A stretch of DNA of 24,642 bases from a virus. The DNA lies in the IMG/VR virus record IMGVR_UViG_3300048118_000149, positions 1-24,642 of that record; one strand, 5' to 3'. The position numbers and the translations under genes were made by a program. Of this stretch, positions 1-7,569 are shown piece by piece. Positions within the stretch are counted from its first letter, which is position 1, and each line of letters begins with the position of its first letter. Below the pieces are notes generated by a model, which worked only from the letters and a program-made list of their open reading frames with translations, had not been told where the DNA came from and searched no databases.

Positions 1-19
1 AGACTGGAAGATTATCACT

Positions 20-337
20 ATGAAGGAACTGTTCAACATATGGTTGAAGAAGATTAAGAAGTTCCTTGATGCAATTGGTCTAGGTAAACTTCTAGATTTT
101 CTCACCCTCACTTTCTGTGATGTGCTTGAGTTAATAGGTCTTCCACTAGAGATTCCATTGCCAGGGTTGGACAAACTATCAGCACTAGGAGTGTTGCCTC
201 CTGTCCTTACAGGAGACATACTTGCGTCACACGATAGACCGAAAGTTACTCTTCCTAGTCTCAGTGACGACGATATACCCGACTTTGATAGTATGGCAGA
301 AGAAGAATTTCAAGAATTTCTTGATGGTCTTGTATAA
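20..337 (+). CDS. Small hydrophobic phage protein, possibly C-terminal part of a longer gene
   Basis: The product from this ATG is 105 residues. It has an amphipathic, Lys/Leu-rich N-terminus (KKIKKFLDAIGLGKLL), a hydrophobic middle with prolines (LPLEIPLPGL), and an acidic C-terminus (SLSDDDIPDFDSMAEEEF). I do not recognise a family. The same frame stays open to the left edge of the window, so the ATG may be internal and the gene may start upstream. Against that, a GGAAG lies nine bases before the ATG and could be its ribosome binding site. The gene sits directly before the baseplate wedge genes and their late promoter, so a baseplate hub or tail role is plausible but is inferred from position only. 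Confidence 0.55.
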   Translation: MKELFNIWLKKIKKFLDAIGLGKLLDFLTLTFCDVLELIGLPLEIPLPGLDKLSALGVLPPVLTGDILASHDRPKVTLPSLSDDDIPDFDSMAEEEFQEFLDGLV

Positions 338-354
338 GAAGGCTTCTGTTTCTG

Positions 355-362
355 TATAAATA
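355..362 (+). promoter_or_regulatory. T4-type late promoter (TATAAATA)
   Basis: Exact match to the T4 late promoter octamer, which is read by host RNA polymerase carrying the phage gp55/gp33-type late factors and coupled to the sliding clamp. It lies in the short gap 32 bases before the gp25-like start. Initiation would be expected roughly ten bases downstream, giving a short leader ahead of the baseplate wedge genes. Exact matches at two other gene gaps in the window support it. Confidence 0.8.
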
Positions 363-393
363 GTACAAAAGTATATAACGATGGATAATCGAT

Positions 394-843
394 ATGGGTT
401 CCTCAAAAAGAAATTTTTCTGTACAGGATGGTAATTTACAGAATGCTCCGATCACGACTTCGATTCCTCGTACGTATTCGGACATAGACTGTACATTTGA
501 TGCATCTCCTACTGGGGGTATCTACAAAAAGACAGATGCCGCTGCGGTAATGCAGTCTGTGAAAAATCTTCTTATGACTAATCACGGAGAACTTCCATAC
601 AGACCATACTATGGTGCTAACTTGTACGATCTTCTCTTTAGTCTATCTACAGACTTAGAGGTAGAGGACGTTCGTGCTAACATTTCTTATGCCATACAGA
701 AGTTCGAACCTAGAGCGAAGATACAACAAATAAACAGTTTGCTAGACCCAAACGGTAATTCCTTAAATGTGACTATAGTTTTTGAAGTGGTGAATACCCA
801 AAAAGTTGTTACGTTGAATTTAAACATTGCAAGGACCAGATAA
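394..843 (+). CDS. 25: Baseplate wedge subunit, gp25-like
   Basis: 149 residues, matching the size of the T4 gp25 / GPW_gp25 family, a small wedge protein that attaches the baseplate to the first sheath ring. Family features are visible: a YSDIDCTF start to the domain around residues 28-35, the stretch NLLMTNHGELPYRPYYGANL near residues 58-77, and the conserved E-P-R core motif at residues 105-107 (FEPRAKI). The ATG lies 32 bases after a late promoter. An earlier ATG at 381 is in another frame and soon stops. The stop codon TAA is followed immediately by the gp6-like ATG, indicating translational coupling within the wedge operon. Assignment rests on motif recall, neighbours and order, and is strong. 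Confidence 0.93.
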   Translation: MGSSKRNFSVQDGNLQNAPITTSIPRTYSDIDCTFDASPTGGIYKKTDAAAVMQSVKNLLMTNHGELPYRPYYGANLYDLLFSLSTDLEVEDVRANISYAIQKFEPRAKIQQINSLLDPNGNSLNVTIVFEVVNTQKVVTLNLNIARTR

Positions 844-2706
844 ATGGCTATACAAAATTCAGAGTTAGACTTCTTTTCGATAAAGTCTCAACTACAAACG
901 TATCTAGAACAGCAGACAGAATTCCAAGATTACGACTTCACTGCAAGTGGTCTATCTAACATACTAGACGTGTTGGCACACAACACTCACATCAATGGAC
1001 TGGTTGCCAACATGGCAATCAACGAATCCTTTCTGGGTTCCGCACAGTTGCGGTCATCGGTTGTATCACACGCAGAGTCACTAGGGTACATTCCTAAGTC
1101 ACGTACTGCGTCATCTGCAATCCTATCTCTATCAGTTGTAAACCATCCTACAGGTCCTGCTTCGTTGTCTCTGCCTATCGGTACAGAGTTCACTTCTTCT
1201 TTAGGTACATCGGTATATACCTTTACTACACAAGAACAATGCACGGCACAGTTCGACGATGGAAACTATGTATTTAAAAACTTTTCTAATGATACAAGAA
1301 TAACCGTACGGGAAGGATCTAAAAAGACAAAGACATTCATTGTGGGTGAAGGTGAAGGTGCTATATATGTACTACCAGACGACACTCTCGATGTGTCTAC
1401 TATTAATGTAAAAGTTTACGATAACTATCTGTCTAACTCATTCCAGAGATTCTCGAACATCAACGACGTTACTACAGTAAACGCTGACTCTAAAGTATTC
1501 ATTCTACGAGAGACTGCAAATGGTCAGTATGAGGTATTCTTTAGCGACGGTAATATCTTAGGTACCGCACCTCGTGCTGGTAATCGGATAGAAGTGACTT
1601 ATATCACATCCCGTGGTTCAGAAGCAAACGGTGCAGAGGCGTTCAGTACCTCAACCACCGTTGACGGTCAACCTATTCAGGTATCAGTTATCGCAGCAAG
1701 CGGTGGTGGTGCAGAGAAGGAAAACGTATCGTCAATCAAACTAAATGCACCTAGGTCATTTGCCGCACAGAACAGACTAGTAACAGCAGACGATTATACT
1801 GCATTGATATCAAAAAACTACGGTAACTTCATACGTGACGTTATTGCATGGGGTGGTAATGATAATATACCAAAACAATTTGGTAAGGTATTTGTCAGTC
1901 TTAATTTCCTAGATGGAGTGGCACCTTCGGTTGAAGAAGAAGTTAAACAGAATATCAAAGACCAGTTGACATCCAACCTATCTATTATGTCAATCGATAC
2001 AGAGTTCGTTGCTCCAGAGATGACGTTCTTAGAATTGACCACAGTGTTTAACATCGACCCACTAAAGAGTCCTTCATCTACCGAAGCATTACAGGCTCAA
2101 GTCGACGCATTCATTAGAGATTATATGGATAATGTTTTGGGTACATTTGAATCAGTCTTCCGTCGGTCTAACCTATTGACTCAAATAGATTCATTGTCGT
2201 CTTCAATACTTAACTCTAAAATGTCAGTTAAAGTACAGCAACGAATTGATCTTAACAGTCAGATTGCAGAAATCGAAGAATCGAAGAATCTACTAGGTAG
2301 ACCCCTTCTATCGTACATAGAAAAAGATCACACAATCAAATTCCCATTCTTGCTTGCAGAGCCAGACAAGGATGACCATACAATAAACTCATCTGTATTC
2401 AAGTCAAATGGTAAGAACGTTGTAGTCAAGAACCTATTGGGTTCAACTCAATTGCAACTACAAGACCTTGACGGTGCAGTTGTTATTAATAACATTGGTA
2501 CGTATGACCCAGTGAAGGGAACCGTATTACTTAATTCAATACGTATTGACAAGGATGGTTATGTAGGAACTGGTATTCGAATATCAGCGGTGCCTGCAAA
2601 TCAGAGCACAATTAGTCCACTACGCAATTACATCATAACATTAGATGAGAGTGTATCGTCGACTACGGGGTACATAGATGCAGGGGCTACTAGGACTATA
2701 CTATAA
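844..2706 (+). CDS. 6: Baseplate wedge subunit, gp6-like (baseplate J family)
   Basis: 620 residues, close to T4 gp6 (about 660). gp6 forms the core ring of the baseplate wedge and is equivalent to gpJ of P2-like phages. The N-terminus has a helical region ending in an LDVLAHNTHINGLVANMAIN motif, followed by LRSSVVSHAESLGYIPKSRT, both typical of gp6 proteins. Around residue 316 is the baseplate-J-type segment DYTALISKNYGNFIRDV, followed by the GKVFVSLN strand. The start codon directly abuts the gp25 stop, and the stop overlaps the next ATG by one base (TAATG), so the three wedge genes appear translationally coupled. Order gp25-gp6-(gp7)-gp8 supports the call. Confidence 0.93.
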   Translation: MAIQNSELDFFSIKSQLQTYLEQQTEFQDYDFTASGLSNILDVLAHNTHINGLVANMAINESFLGSAQLRSSVVSHAESLGYIPKSRTASSAILSLSVVNHPTGPASLSLPIGTEFTSSLGTSVYTFTTQEQCTAQFDDGNYVFKNFSNDTRITVREGSKKTKTFIVGEGEGAIYVLPDDTLDVSTINVKVYDNYLSNSFQRFSNINDVTTVNADSKVFILRETANGQYEVFFSDGNILGTAPRAGNRIEVTYITSRGSEANGAEAFSTSTTVDGQPIQVSVIAASGGGAEKENVSSIKLNAPRSFAAQNRLVTADDYTALISKNYGNFIRDVIAWGGNDNIPKQFGKVFVSLNFLDGVAPSVEEEVKQNIKDQLTSNLSIMSIDTEFVAPEMTFLELTTVFNIDPLKSPSSTEALQAQVDAFIRDYMDNVLGTFESVFRRSNLLTQIDSLSSSILNSKMSVKVQQRIDLNSQIAEIEESKNLLGRPLLSYIEKDHTIKFPFLLAEPDKDDHTINSSVFKSNGKNVVVKNLLGSTQLQLQDLDGAVVINNIGTYDPVKGTVLLNSIRIDKDGYVGTGIRISAVPANQSTISPLRNYIITLDESVSSTTGYIDAGATRTIL

Positions 2707-3665
2707 TGTCTAACATATCCAGACAATACAGAAGTACTCCTAAGTTTTACCAGAGTCAGGTATCTCAGGTACTACCAGAGTTTTTCGTAGATGAATACCC
2801 TAAACTAGTTTTATTTCTAGAGAAGTATTACGAGAGTACTGGAGAAGAAACGAATACTTCTATAACCGAACAAATTCATAACTTGTTTGATGTAAGAAAT
2901 ATCTCTAATACCGAATTAAGTTATTTGGATCAACTGATAGGAGAGATAAGTGACGGACTAGAAACGTCATCATTCTATCAGAGTCCACGGTTGATGGCAA
3001 GACTTCTTGCTGACCTTTACCGCGCTAAGGGTACTGCCATATCCACCGAACAGTTTTTTAAAGCATTTTATGGTGAAAATGTAGAAATAAGTTATCCTAA
3101 GAAAAACATTTTCATATTAAATGACAAGCCTGGCGGTTCATTAATTGGACCTCAGTCATTGAGGTATATACAGGACGATAAGAAATACCAGATATTTTCA
3201 GTTCTTTTGAAAACAGGTATGTCCTTGAGTGACTATGAAACCCTATATACTAAGTTGATACACCCAGCTGGGTTCTACCTCGCTGCCGAAACAGAGACAC
3301 AATCAGTTGCAAGTGTTGATTTAAAGGCAGGGTTAACCGTAGACCCATTAGAAGTTCCTAATTATGCTATACTTCTTGAGGCAACTGCATTAGGTAAGCA
3401 TGTACAACCTACTTATTCTCTACTTACTATGGAAGAGAATGATGCAGTAGACGTTAGAACACAAGCGCAAAGGGATACGGGTACAGGTATCATTGTAAGT
3501 TCTCTAGAGACTTTGGACAGATACGAAAATGTATCTCTGCAACAGTTGGTTGATGACTTCGTTACAGTCGCAGATTGGGCTGGCGTAAGACCACCAACTT
3601 TGGATGATGAAGGTTTAGACCTCTCTCAAGAATACGAAACCCTAGACGCATCAGACCACACATAA
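2706..3665 (+). CDS. Baseplate/tail structural protein in the gp7 (P2 gpI-like) position
   Basis: 319 residues. The N-terminal part reads like a conserved marine T4-like structural protein: LPEFFVDEYPKLVLFLEKYYE near residues 23-43, then ARLLADLYRAKGTAISTEQF with K-G-T at residues 108-110, then FFKAFYGENVEISYPKKN. A 'leave helix, then KGT, then alpha-helix' pattern also occurs in the P2 gpI tail family, the simple-myovirus counterpart of T4 gp7. The gene lies exactly where T4 has gene 7, between gp6 and gp8, although the fibre and glycosyltransferase genes now separate it from gp8. I infer that it completes the gp6-gp7 heterotrimer. It is far shorter than T4 gp7 (about 1030 residues). Alternatives are a gp53 equivalent or a fibre adaptor. 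Confidence 0.6.
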   Translation: MSNISRQYRSTPKFYQSQVSQVLPEFFVDEYPKLVLFLEKYYESTGEETNTSITEQIHNLFDVRNISNTELSYLDQLIGEISDGLETSSFYQSPRLMARLLADLYRAKGTAISTEQFFKAFYGENVEISYPKKNIFILNDKPGGSLIGPQSLRYIQDDKKYQIFSVLLKTGMSLSDYETLYTKLIHPAGFYLAAETETQSVASVDLKAGLTVDPLEVPNYAILLEATALGKHVQPTYSLLTMEENDAVDVRTQAQRDTGTGIIVSSLETLDRYENVSLQQLVDDFVTVADWAGVRPPTLDDEGLDLSQEYETLDASDHT

Positions 3666-3677
3666 CGGAAACCTATA

Positions 3678-6600
3678 ATGTCGAGAAAAATTCTAAATAC
3701 TGGCGGTTCTGCAAACGACGGAAGTGGTGATACTCTCCGCGAAGCCAGTGAAAAAATAAATGCAAACTTTCAAGAACTATACTCTTCGGTCGACGTTGGC
3801 GGTGGAAATGGTTCTGGTATCACTCCGGAATATATCAGCAACTTAGTTGATACTGAAGTCCTAGAGGCCTTTGAGGGTATAGACCCTACTACAATCACCG
3901 ACAATGCTAATGAAATCATAAATTTAGATGCACGGGTTACCAATATCCAAGATATCATTGATAACACAGACATTGGTGATAAGGGACCTCAAGGAACTCA
4001 GGGGCCAGGTGGTTCTCAAGGAACTCAGGGCCCGAGAGGTACAATAGGACCAGCTGGGCCAAGAGGAACAGAAGGACCACAGGGACCACAGGGACCAACG
4101 GGTGCTACTGGACCAGTAGGAATAAACGGAACAGAAGGACCACAGGGTCCACAGGGCCCAACGGGTGCTACTGGACCTAGGGGTATTAATGGTACTGAAG
4201 GACCGCAAGGACCACAGGGTCCGACAGGTCTTACAGGTCCTATTGGACCAACTGGAACAGAGGGACCAAAGGGACCACAGGGTCCGACAGGACTTACCGG
4301 ACCTATCGGCCCTACGGGAACAGAAGGACCAAAGGGACCACAGGGACCAACGGGACTTACCGGACCAATAGGACCAACAGGAACAGAGGGTCCAAAAGGT
4401 AACACCGGACCACAAGGATTGACAGGACCCATAGGTCCAACAGGTACAGAAGGTCCGCAGGGAACGAGAGGTCCACAGGGTAATACTGGACCCATAGGAC
4501 CAACAGGTACTGAAGGACCACAAGGAACTCAAGGCCCACAAGGATTAACAGGACCAATCGGTCCTACAGGAACAGAAGGACCTCAAGGTAATACTGGACC
4601 ACAAGGATTAACAGGACCAATTGGACCAACTGGTACCGAAGGACCTCAAGGCACTCAGGGTCCTCAAGGTAATACTGGACCAATCGGACCAACTGGTACC
4701 GAAGGACCTCAAGGTAATACTGGACCACAGGGTAATACTGGACCAATCGGACCTACAGGAACAGAAGGGCCTCAGGGAACCGCAGGCCCACAGGGTATCA
4801 CAGGTCCTATCGGACCACGGGGAACAGAGGGTGAACGAGGACCAAGAGGTACTACTGGATTAACAGGTCCTATCGGACCAACCGGAACCGAAGGACCACA
4901 GGGTACTGCTGGTCCTCAAGGTGATACTGGACCAAAAGGTTTCCGTGGAACTAAAGGATTGCAGGGCACGAAGGGTCCTCAAGGAGATACGGGACCACAA
5001 GGCATAATCGGAACAGAAGGACCTCAAGGTACAAAAGGACCGCAGGGTACTGCCGGTCCAGCAGGTCCACAAGGAACAGAAGGACCTCAAGGTACAAAAG
5101 GACCGCAGGGTACTGCCGGTCCAGCAGGTCCACAAGGAACAGAAGGACCTCAAGGAATAACAGGTCCAGTCGGAAATACGGGACCTATTGGACCAGCAGG
5201 AACAGAAGGACCTCAAGGTACTGCCGGTCCTCAAGGTAATACAGGACCAATTGGACCTATAGGAACAGAAGGACCTAAAGGACCAAGTGGTAATACTGGA
5301 CCAGCTGGTCTTACTGGACCACAAGGAACAACTGGTTTACAAGGAACTCGTGGACCACAGGGATCCGCAGGTCCAGCAGGTCCAGCAGGAACAGAGCCAG
5401 GACCGCCAGGGACTAGAGGTCCACAAGGATCGCCAGGCCCAGCAGGTCCAGCAGGAACAGAGCCAGGACCGCCAGGGACTAGGGGACCACAGGGATCTCC
5501 AGGCCCAGCAGGTACAAAAGGACCAGTCGGTTTACAAGGTACACAAGGACCTCAAGGACCTATAGGAACAAAAGGACCAGTAGGACTACGTGGAACCATT
5601 GGCCCTCAAGGTACTCAGGGACCTCAAGGTAATACAGGCCCATTAGGTCTGCGTGGAACCATTGGCCCTCAAGGTACTCAGGGACCTAAAGGTAATACAG
5701 GACCAATCGGTACTAGGGGACCTATCGGACCGCAGGGAAATACGGGTCCACAAGGAACATTGGGTCCAGTTGGAACAAGAGGTCCTATCGGACCACAAGG
5801 AAATACGGGTCCACAAGGAACACTGGGACCAGTTGGAACACGAGGCCCTATCGGACCGCAGGGAACACTAGGACCGCAGGGAACACAGGGTCCAGTCGGT
5901 CTAATAGGAACTCAAGGACCTCAAGGAAATACGGGTCCACAAGGAACATTGGGCCCAGTTGGGACAAGAGGTCCTATCGGACCACAGGGAACATTAGGAC
6001 CGCAGGGAACACAGGGCCCAATCGGTACTAGAGGTCCTATCGGTCCACAAGGAACTAGAGGTGATCAAGGTACAAAAGGACCAACTGGGTCAAGAGGACC
6101 TATTGGAATACAGGGAACTCAAGGAGACCAAGGTACAAAAGGACCAATCGGTACTAGAGGTCCAATAGGCAATACTGGTCCACAAGGTGATCAGGGTACT
6201 AAAGGACCAGTTGGAACAAGAGGTTCTAAAGGACCACAAGGGACACGTGGTGCTCAAGGAACTAAGGGCCCAGTCGGTAGTAGGGGACCTATCGGTCCAC
6301 AAGGAACTCAAGGAGACCAAGGTACAAAAGGACCAACTGGGTCAAGAGGTCCTATCGGACCACAAGGAACCAGAGGTGATCAGGGTACTAAAGGACCAAT
6401 CGGTACTAGAGGAACAATTGGACCAAAAGGACCAAGCGGAGATCAAGGAACTAAGGGTCCAGTCGGTAGTAGAGGAACCATCGGTCCAAAAGGAACCAGA
6501 GGTGATCAAGGAACTAAGGGTCCAATCGGTACTAGGGGACCTATTGGAATACAGGGAACTCAAGGAGATCAAGGAACTAAGGGTCCAGTAGGTAGTAGAG

Positions 6601-7523
6601 GAACCATCGGTCCAAAAGGACCAAGCGGAGACCAAGGTACAAAAGGACCAATCGGTACTAGGGGGCCTATCGGTCCACAAGGAACCAAAGGTGATCAAGG
6701 TACAAAAGGACCAATCGGTACTAGGGGGCCTATCGGTCCACAAGGAACCAGAGGTGATCAGGGTACAAAAGGTCCAACTGGGTCAAGAGGACCACAAGGT
6801 TCACGAGGTGCTCAAGGTTCACGAGGTGCTCAGGGTTCAAGAGGTGCTCAGGGATCTAAAGGACCACAAGGTTCAAGAGGTGCTCAGGGTTCTAAAGGAC
6901 CACAAGGTTCACGAGGCGCACAGGGATCTAAAGGACCACAAGGTTCACGAGGCGCTCAAGGTTCTAAAGGACCACAGGGTTCACGGGGTGCTCAAGGTTC
7001 TAAAGGACCACAGGGTTCACGGGGTGCTCAGGGATCTAAGGGTCCAGTCGGTACGCGAGGTTCTAAAGGACCACAAGGTTCACGAGGCGCACAAGGTTCT
7101 AAAGGACCAACTGGTTCAAGAGGACCAAGTGGACCAACTGGTTTAATAGGACCTACAGGTCCAGTAGGAAATGTCGGTAATGCTATTGTGTTTAACACAC
7201 AAACTACATTGGGAGCAACTACCCCAACTAATTCCTCTCTATCAACTCAGGTGAAGAACTTTGGTAATAGAAATATAGTTTACAGTGGAGACGTTGTATG
7301 GTATATTGAGTCCGGACGGGTTTTCCAAGCAACTACCACATCTTCTGCTAATGCTGCGTTTACTGAGAGAACTAGTTCGGGTATACTAAGTGCGAGTGCT
7401 TTAATATTCTCTACGACAACTGGTAATGGTACAGTATTGACCGAAAGCGGTATGGCAGTATTCGCCGGAGGCAGTAAGAGAGTAGTTATTGGAAAACTAA
7501 ATAGTACTTTCACCGCACCGTAA
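3678..7523 (+). CDS. Collagen-like tail fibre protein
   Basis: 1281 residues in three parts. Residues 1-99 are an N-terminal domain with [20 protein letters not shown] followed by FQELY, a start common to phage fibre proteins and probably the docking region. Residues 100 to about 1168 are almost unbroken Gly-X-Y triplets (about 356), with proline nearly always in X and Thr, Gln, Lys, Arg or Ile in Y. Residues about 1169-1281 are a small Ser/Thr-rich, probably beta-structured C-terminal domain that could trimerise the fibre or bind a receptor. Two GTEPG breaks (residues 571-575 and 593-597) are the only obvious interruptions. Glutamate occurs only before these breaks; the last 140 triplet residues carry no acidic residue. 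A terminator follows the stop codon and a sugar-transferase-like gene comes next. That it is a virion fibre is inferred from its place in the baseplate block. Confidence 0.9.
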   Translation: MSRKILNTGGSANDGSGDTLREASEKINANFQELYSSVDVGGGNGSGITPEYISNLVDTEVLEAFEGIDPTTITDNANEIINLDARVTNIQDIIDNTDIGDKGPQGTQGPGGSQGTQGPRGTIGPAGPRGTEGPQGPQGPTGATGPVGINGTEGPQGPQGPTGATGPRGINGTEGPQGPQGPTGLTGPIGPTGTEGPKGPQGPTGLTGPIGPTGTEGPKGPQGPTGLTGPIGPTGTEGPKGNTGPQGLTGPIGPTGTEGPQGTRGPQGNTGPIGPTGTEGPQGTQGPQGLTGPIGPTGTEGPQGNTGPQGLTGPIGPTGTEGPQGTQGPQGNTGPIGPTGTEGPQGNTGPQGNTGPIGPTGTEGPQGTAGPQGITGPIGPRGTEGERGPRGTTGLTGPIGPTGTEGPQGTAGPQGDTGPKGFRGTKGLQGTKGPQGDTGPQGIIGTEGPQGTKGPQGTAGPAGPQGTEGPQGTKGPQGTAGPAGPQGTEGPQGITGPVGNTGPIGPAGTEGPQGTAGPQGNTGPIGPIGTEGPKGPSGNTGPAGLTGPQGTTGLQGTRGPQGSAGPAGPAGTEPGPPGTRGPQGSPGPAGPAGTEPGPPGTRGPQGSPGPAGTKGPVGLQGTQGPQGPIGTKGPVGLRGTIGPQGTQGPQGNTGPLGLRGTIGPQGTQGPKGNTGPIGTRGPIGPQGNTGPQGTLGPVGTRGPIGPQGNTGPQGTLGPVGTRGPIGPQGTLGPQGTQGPVGLIGTQGPQGNTGPQGTLGPVGTRGPIGPQGTLGPQGTQGPIGTRGPIGPQGTRGDQGTKGPTGSRGPIGIQGTQGDQGTKGPIGTRGPIGNTGPQGDQGTKGPVGTRGSKGPQGTRGAQGTKGPVGSRGPIGPQGTQGDQGTKGPTGSRGPIGPQGTRGDQGTKGPIGTRGTIGPKGPSGDQGTKGPVGSRGTIGPKGTRGDQGTKGPIGTRGPIGIQGTQGDQGTKGPVGSRGTIGPKGPSGDQGTKGPIGTRGPIGPQGTKGDQGTKGPIGTRGPIGPQGTRGDQGTKGPTGSRGPQGSRGAQGSRGAQGSRGAQGSKGPQGSRGAQGSKGPQGSRGAQGSKGPQGSRGAQGSKGPQGSRGAQGSKGPQGSRGAQGSKGPVGTRGSKGPQGSRGAQGSKGPTGSRGPSGPTGLIGPTGPVGNVGNAIVFNTQTTLGATTPTNSSLSTQVKNFGNRNIVYSGDVVWYIESGRVFQATTTSSANAAFTERTSSGILSASALIFSTTTGNGTVLTESGMAVFAGGSKRVVIGKLNSTFTAP
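5010..5135 (+). repeat. Exact 63-bp tandem duplication inside the collagen region
   Basis: Two head-to-tail copies (5010-5072 and 5073-5135) are identical base for base by eye and encode 21 residues beginning [20 protein letters not shown]. Identity at third codon positions marks this as a recent duplication, unlike the synonymously scrambled units around it. Confidence 0.85.
5388..5519 (+). repeat. 66-bp duplication carrying the triple-helix breaks
   Basis: Two near-identical 66-bp units (starting 5388 and 5454) each encode [20 protein letters not shown] (first 20 residues). The extra proline in GTEP shifts the Gly-every-third pattern by one residue, making two interruptions 22 residues apart. 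Y-position prolines (GPP, GSP), rare elsewhere in this protein, cluster here. Confidence 0.85.
6645..6770 (+). repeat. Near-exact 63-bp tandem duplication in the collagen region
   Basis: Copies at 6645-6707 and 6708-6770 encode [14 protein letters not shown](K/R)GDQGTK and share the same third-position bases almost throughout, including the unusual GGGGG run in ACTAGGGGGCCT. They differ by a Lys/Arg change and few other bases. Confidence 0.8.
6781..7120 (+). repeat. 36-bp tandem array encoding basic [12 protein letters not shown] units
   Basis: About eight to nine copies of a 12-residue unit [12 protein letters not shown], with shorter GSRGAQ units at the beginning. Triplets alternate between basic and neutral, and there are no acidic residues. 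This differs from the 21-residue unit used in the rest of the collagen region. Confidence 0.85.
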
Positions 7524-7529
7524 TAATAT

Positions 7530-7554
7530 GGGGGAGGAAACTCCCCCCTTTTTT
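7530..7554 (+). terminator. Intrinsic terminator after the collagen-like gene
   Basis: A perfect 7-bp GC-rich stem (GGGGGAG with CTCCCCC), closed by a GAAA tetraloop, is followed by a C and six T residues. It begins seven bases after the collagen stop codon. It would end most transcripts of the wedge-collagen unit and lies directly before the ribosome binding site of the glycosyltransferase-like gene. Confidence 0.92.
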
Positions 7555-7559
7555 GATTT

Positions 7560-7563
7560 AGGA
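7560..7563 (+). promoter_or_regulatory. Ribosome binding site fixing the glycosyltransferase start
   Basis: AGGA six bases before the ATG at 7570. It supports that start over the in-frame ATG at 7528, whose following codons lie in the terminator hairpin. Confidence 0.65.
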
Positions 7564-7569
7564 TATATT

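Larger units (their letters stand above)
3975..7178 (+). repeat. Collagen-type Gly-X-Y repeat region, with 63-bp higher-order units
   Basis: About 1068 codons of GGN-X-Y. Much of it is built on a 21-residue (63-bp) unit, for example [20 protein letters not shown] repeated in the first third, and [20 protein letters not shown] variants in the last third. Most units differ by synonymous changes, but a few tandem copies are identical. The repetitive GGN/CCN composition also produces long antisense open frames rich in Trp, Ser and Leu, which are artefacts. Confidence 0.93.

Noticed and set aside
328-350. AGAAGGCTTCT palindrome after the first gene as a terminator
   Set aside because: The stem is five base pairs with an impossible one-base loop and no T run of useful length follows.
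3924-6743. Long antisense open frames (up to about 205 codons) opposite the collagen gene
   Set aside because: Their Trp/Ser/Leu or Pro/Val-rich products are the direct reverse reading of GGN-CCN repeats; they lack ribosome binding sites and domains.
6050-6770. Repeated R-G-D tripeptides in the collagen region as integrin-type signals
   Set aside because: They arise from GTR or GTK triplets followed by GDQ; phage hosts lack integrins, so this is composition.
6781-7120. CRISPR-like array from the 36-bp repeats
   Set aside because: There are no unique spacers; the units are contiguous in-frame codons of the collagen gene.
7528-7569. Upstream in-frame ATG for the glycosyltransferase-like gene
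   Set aside because: The codons encode terminator hairpin and T-run sequence, there is no ribosome binding site, and a better start with AGGA lies at 7570.
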